A stretch of DNA of 64,000 nucleotides, taken from Epiperipatus broadwayi. Lineage: Eukaryota > Onychophora > Udeonychophora > Euonychophora > Peripatidae. The stretch's first letter is position 1; each line of letters begins with the position of its first letter. Under the pieces are notes generated by a model that was given only the letters and a program-made list of their open reading frames with translations, ran no database searches and had not been told where the DNA came from. The stretch lies in NCBI GenBank assembly GCA_028023455.1, contig JAQFVV010006200.1, forward strand, positions 753,238-817,237, in the 5' to 3' direction. A program made the translations under genes and the position numbers. Shown here one piece after another: positions 59,298-64,000 of the stretch.

Positions 59298-60971
59298 ATA
59301 TATATATATATATATATATATAATTAGATTCCAACCAGTCACAACCTAAACATTCACAGTAAATATAATAATCAATATTTCTCACTGCTGTCAAAGCAAC
59401 CTTCTCACCTTTTTAATAGCAAGAATGAAAATCCATTCTTACTAATGGTCCATTGAATATATATGGACACTTATAGATTGCAACTTGATTACAGAGTATG
59501 GAATATATATATAAAGAATAAAAATTGAATCAAGAGAAACTATTATATTCTTGCTTAAATCATGATAGTTTCAACATTTGTTATATCTGATTGACAAAAA
59601 TTATTTTGGATATTATCAAAAGAAATAGTTGGAAAAATATAAAGTATGAATTATGTGTCCATACAACATAATTATATGCATATATTTTCAAGTTTATGTT
59701 ATCTGTGACCCCACTGCTTCCACATCATGCTATTCATATCAGGTATCATTGGTTTGTGAAGCTTCTTACAACTTCTTATTAGATATATTTTGAGCTGTGC
59801 AGTAAATTGAATGTAGTGTGATTTGAAGTATTTAGGTTAAACTTTTGCCTGCTAAACTATTTATATGAATTTACAGGTTATATAATTTTTTTCAACTTTA
59901 TCAGATGCATTACCAATCTTGAGATTGTAAATCTCAAAATTTTATAACAGTTTGTAAAGAGATGTTATAACAGTAACCTTTTTAAACTGAGAAAACTCAA
60001 ACATTTCTGCTTATAAACTACAAAACTGAAAGCAGCTTCCTATCAGGTTTCTCACCACTTTCTTCATTTTTTTGTCAATAAATGTTTCATTAAATGTTCT
60101 TAAAAGTTTAGTTCCACCACACATAACTAAAACATACAAATAAAGGCAATGAAAAGGATAAATTACTCTCAAGATTTATCTTATATTAAACCAAATTTTT
60201 TAATATTTATTAATAATAGAATATTACAATTTGATATACAAGTGTCAAATTTTCTACATTGACAACTTTGATATCATCCACTTTAGATAAACTTATTAAT
60301 AATTATTACTAATCATTTATTAGGTTAGAGATTATCATATCACTTTTACACCAAATATAATCTTTAAATTCAGATTAAGATTAATATATCTTTTTAAATT
60401 AAAATATATGAAATAGTTATAATAATTTAATATTGATATATATATATTGAACACATGATAAAGACATATCTAACAAATTGTGATTTGAGATAACTGATGT
60501 GTGCTTGTTCAACATGAAATACATCTTGGGGTCATTAAACTTTTTTCTGATGTCTCTATTCATAAATTTCAAGAATATATAATGAAAGTTTTAACTACAT
60601 CTAAAAAGGATATTAGACCATAAAATAAGGCAGATGAAGTTGCATGCACTATTCCATATATTTATGTTTAATTTTTTAAAAAAAAATACATTAATCTTTA
60701 ATTGGGTTCTCTAACCTAATAAATAATTAGTAATAATCATTAAATTATTTCCCTAAAGTAAACGTTAAAGTCATGAGTTCAAACAGTTTGATAATTATAA
60801 ATCAAATTGCATTAAAAATGGTATTTCCATTCCTATATTACAGGATATCAACATTATAATGCTAATACAATAAATGTTCTTATTATGCTTAGATTTAGTA
60901 AGTTAAAAAAAAGTTTTTATAATTTATTGGATAATATCGTTACATCAATATCATTAAATTTATTACATAGT
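59298..60971. other. Gene-free region with diverged repeats
   Basis: (AT)n at 59298-59322; a diverged inverted copy of the 13460-type repeat at about 59332-59462 (contains aagaatgaaaatccattctt and aatggtccat). The stretch 60260-60430 is homologous to 34975-35115. The module at 60477-60530 is related to the foldback centre. No gene. Confidence 0.55.
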
Positions 60972-60986
60972 TGGTAGAAATAGCTT

Positions 60987-61096
60987 TTTTTTTTTTTTAA
61001 GTGTCATAGCATCGGCCGGGACGCGAACCCGCAACCCGGGCAGCTGCCTGCTAGTGCAAGGCAGTCGCACTGACTTCTCGACCATCAATGCAAGAC
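60987..61096 (-). mobile_element. tRNA-derived SINE with target duplication
   Basis: On the minus strand the insert starts gtcttgcattgatggtcgag (A-box region). It carries a B box gggttcgcgtccc and gatgctatgac, and ends in an A tail. It is flanked by tggtagaaatagctt at 60972-60986 and 61097-61111, a direct duplication as expected for LINE-mediated retroposition. The acceptor-like ends (gcattga / ccgatgc) can pair. At about 110 bp it is a very short SINE with almost no body beyond the tRNA-like part. The relative at 33790-33880 is more decayed. Confidence 0.85.
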
Positions 61097-61112
61097 TGGT
61101 AGAAATAGCTTT

Positions 61113-62828
61113 GACTCATACTATTAGAAATAATGTTATTGACTCTGTGATCTAAAACCATCAGTTGAGATTAAATTTATGCCAACATATAGATTGTTTG
61201 ACGTCAACGTATTACTTAAACAGAAAAATCACTATAAAAAACATAGAATGTGTCCAAGACTCAAAACAAGGTTACCTAAGGAATTATATGATAGTTAAGA
61301 ATTGGAATGTGAATAATTATATTACATTAATATTTATAAATTCAGATTATTGAACCCATCAACACATTGACAGACAATCAATTTTTTAAAAGCAATTACT
61401 ATTTATGTTAAATTTGAACATTTATTAAATAATAAAACTGCAAATGTGAACTTTCAAGCATAGAATTCAATTCAAGAACACATGCCATAACACAAGAAAA
61501 AGATGGGACCCACCTCCTTCTATACTTAAATTTATATATATATAAATAAGTCAGATTCAAGCATTCCGAACTAAGAGCAAGCTTAAAACATCTTCACATT
61601 TAATTCATTAAATATTATATATAAATAAACAACGCGAAATCTTTCGATTTACAACGAAGCAATTTTTAAATCTAATGTTATTGAATTCATAAATAAGAAT
61701 TCTTATTGGTATTCTAGTAACACTTGATTAAAAGAAAATGTGGCATTTTTCTGTTTGGAAAAATAATAAATTCAGTATTAATTTTATAATCAATATAAAA
61801 ATTAATATCAATTGAGAACATACCAAAAAAAATATTAATAAATAAAGAGAGTCATTTCTTGACTTCATATCAACAAATAAAATTTCTACTTGAACAGAAA
61901 TGAAAAAGTCAATAAAACTGCTGGATTTGATGAGAAGGGGGGTTGTATAGTATTGAAGAAGCGTTTATTCTGTGATCAATTCCCAATCCTTTTTGATAAT
62001 GATGATTATGATCTATAGCAATAATATATCATGAAGATAATACCCTAGTGAATATCACGCTCTTAATTTTACATATTTGTAAGTGCAAGCTATATATAAG
62101 TCATGTGACATCTGACTTGTTATTATTACTATTTTTAATAATATTGTGTTTTATAGTTTACTAATATTATGAAATATTTAAATCCCATTATTCATTTTCT
62201 AATATTAAAAATAAAATTTATTTATTTATTACGAAAACTTATTTAATACCTACTATCTAAAATTATTTTTAAACAAAATAATTCATCTCGAATTTAAATA
62301 GTTCATCATATTATCTTCCTACTGGCAATTTGTCTAATTTAGCAGGTAGCATAACTTTGATTTGTTAGAATTCTCATTAAAAACAATGCTTGAAATAATT
62401 GTTTCAATGATACAAGTTTAATTAATCCCTTTATAAACTCTCTCTTTAAAATCAAATGGAGTTTTGTAAATGTCAAAAAATAAAAATTAAGCTTAAGCAA
62501 ATTTTTATCTATTTGTCAAAAGAGTTTAAAATTATTTTATTATTGCACATATTAATATTGGTTTTAAACTTTTATAATTATATTTTATTACATAGATACA
62601 CATATCGACACACATAATATATATAATTAGTAAATAAATAATACAAACATCTATAATATATTTATTAATATAACATAAAGTAGTATAAAGACACCGTTTG
62701 CAACCAAAACCACTGTATGCTATGTGGAATGAAATTATGTAGCATTTGTACGGTATCCAGGATAATGCTTTGAAACAGTTCACTTAGTGAATACTATGCG
62801 TTTTTTAAAGATAATATCTAGGGCTCTA
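61113..62828. other. Gene-free AT-rich DNA
   Basis: No recognised gene or repeat. Confidence 0.55.
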
Positions 62829-63182
62829 CAGTAAGGGTGGGCAATTGTTTTGTCTTGGGGGGCAACAGAGGTTGGCAGAGGGCCGCATTGTGGAAGCGAA
62901 GATTAGCGGAGAGACGCACCTTTTTTCATGACACAATAAACACACTGCTTTATTCCCTGTATTACCAAATAAATATTTGTTTGTCCATTCTTCATTAAAC
63001 ACATGACATTCATCACCGATTTTACATTTTTTCAGAGGGTTCATAGTTTCACTAAAGTTGGAAATGTATATATTTGCTAATGCAAAGACAAAATTGAAAT
63101 TAACCAGATCAACTGGAAATGCACTGCACATCATATCTACACTGCCCATGTGTATTGCCATGGCCATTCTAGTGGAAAACAT
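62826..63182 (-). pseudogene. hAT transposase N-terminal fragment with BED-like finger
   Basis: In the 118-codon frame, residues from about 48 resemble the N-terminal start of GTF2IRD2/ZBED-type hAT transposases: FNEEWTNKYLFGNTGNKAVC, then LLCHEK, with the first Cys-x2-Cys of a BED-type finger. Right after this the sequence runs into the element's end, so the finger is incomplete and the catalytic core is deleted. Residues before that are not recognisable. The ATG at 63182 may not be genuine. Confidence 0.55.
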
Positions 63183-63315
63183 GAGACGAATCTTCGGTCG
63201 TGCACGGGAAAAAAAATCTCAGTTCAAGGTGGATTTTTCTGATTGTCTTGGCGGGCTGCATAAAAACTTTTAGTGGGCCGCATGTGGCCCTCAGGCCGCT
63301 ATTTGCCCACCCCTG
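62829..63315 (-). mobile_element. Internally deleted hAT element
   Basis: The left end reads cagtaagggtgggcaattg and the right end, inverted, caggggtgggcaaatagcgg. Both are followed by GGCCGC-type subterminal sequence (gggccgcattg, gggccgcatgtgg). The flanks gggctcta and ctctatag share only CTCTA, so the 8-bp duplication is imperfect. At 487 bp it retains only the start of a transposase. Confidence 0.7.
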
Positions 63316-64000
63316 CTCTATAGTAAAGTTTCCCATTTTCAAAATATGCTTCATCATTTTTGAACACTTATCTTACTAGCATTCTGCATTCATTTTTTCT
63401 TAATAAATATGTCATGATAATATCATGGCAGCGGGTAAGAATGTTTGCCAGGCGAATTTCTGTGTTTGAATCGTTATTATGCATATGTAGATGTATATAT
63501 AGATAATAAGAGCTATCTATTTTATTTGGAAATGTAATTAGTGTTGTAAAATAATTTTTTTTTTATGCTATTATCTTTTTTTTTAATATAGTCTCAACCT
63601 GAAACGATTAAAGAAATATATGTTTAAATACGATGAATTAATAAATGTTAATTATTTTGCTGAATTTAAAAATATAGTAAATTAACAGTAAAAAAATAAT
63701 AATAATAGAGATTTCATTTTTATATTAATACAGGTTTTTTTTTCTTTTTTTAGAACTCATAAATAAAAGTTTTTAATTTTATTATTTTTATTCAGATGCA
63801 TTTCAATGGCTGTAAAGAATAAGTTGATTTTCACTCTTGTTTGAGTGTAAATCATCCGTAATTCTGGCTCATAACTTACTGCTTGCTCTTTTGTTTAGAG
63901 CATAGTTGCATAGATTTGTTTTTGAATGAGGGTGTGAAAATTAGAGTTATGTATTCTGCTAGAATGTATACTTATAAAATACTTTTTTTTTTAATAACAG
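63316..64000. other. Gene-free AT-rich DNA
   Basis: No gene recognised. Near 63424-63476 a weak A-box/B-box-like pair (tggcagcgggtaaga, tgtgtttgaatcg) could be a tRNA-like relic. T tracts lie near 63550, 63576 and 63740. Confidence 0.45.

Noticed and set aside
1-64000. CRISPR array, rRNA, operon or bacterial promoter
   Set aside because: No regularly spaced short repeats, no rRNA core sequences, and the content is clearly eukaryotic transposon-rich DNA.

Overview
The window looks like a stretch of nuclear genome from an AT-rich invertebrate animal. The A+T bias is strong throughout, there is no bacterial-style gene packing, and several classes of eukaryotic transposable element are present at different stages of decay. 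I could not assign the taxon. I recognise no host protein-coding gene, rRNA or functional tRNA. Every long open reading frame that I can interpret belongs to a mobile element. The rest is AT-rich intergenic or possibly intronic sequence with microsatellites and homopolymer tracts.

Layout. 1-17,500: three copies of a foldback/SINE-like repeat (43-546, 2507-2948, 5951-6418), a short relative with a tRNA-like B box (14086-14260), and the first copies of a second palindromic repeat family (10606-10892, 16396-16715). 17,516-24,404: a young LTR retrotransposon on the minus strand with 2.2 kb LTRs, whose 2.4 kb interior carries gag-like ORFs but no pol. 26,022-31,000: a large palindrome interrupted by a 4.6 kb hAT transposon (26,325-30,929) with intact ends and a perfect 8-bp target duplication. 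Its transposase is split by one frameshift, and a smaller TIR element full of perfect palindromes sits in its 3' region. 31,000-39,000: mostly unassigned AT-rich DNA. 39,640-42,360: a badly decayed LINE. 43,653-46,384: a decayed TIR transposon with a second hAT remnant nested inside it. 47,548-48,025 and 51,033-51,397: more palindromic repeats, the latter inside a decayed minus-strand LINE reverse transcriptase (50,160-51,510). 49,036-49,697: a 5'-truncated LINE 3' end. 53,074-59,297: a Ty3/gypsy-type retrotransposon with 1.33 kb LTRs and a near-complete but broken pol, lacking gag. 60,987-61,096: a tRNA-derived SINE with a long target duplication. 62,829-63,315: an internally deleted hAT derivative.

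How the parts relate. The window is a record of nested insertions rather than a set of cooperating genes. Two points stand out. The two LTR elements are complementary in content (gag without pol, pol without gag), both have TGTA...TACA termini, and both sit in (AT)n tracts. Several repeats here (foldbacks, inverted SINE pieces, palindromes in the hAT 3' region) are strongly self-complementary and could form hairpins if transcribed. Differences between paired LTRs are rich in CpG/TpG (or CpA) changes, which hints at CpG methylation of transposons in this host.
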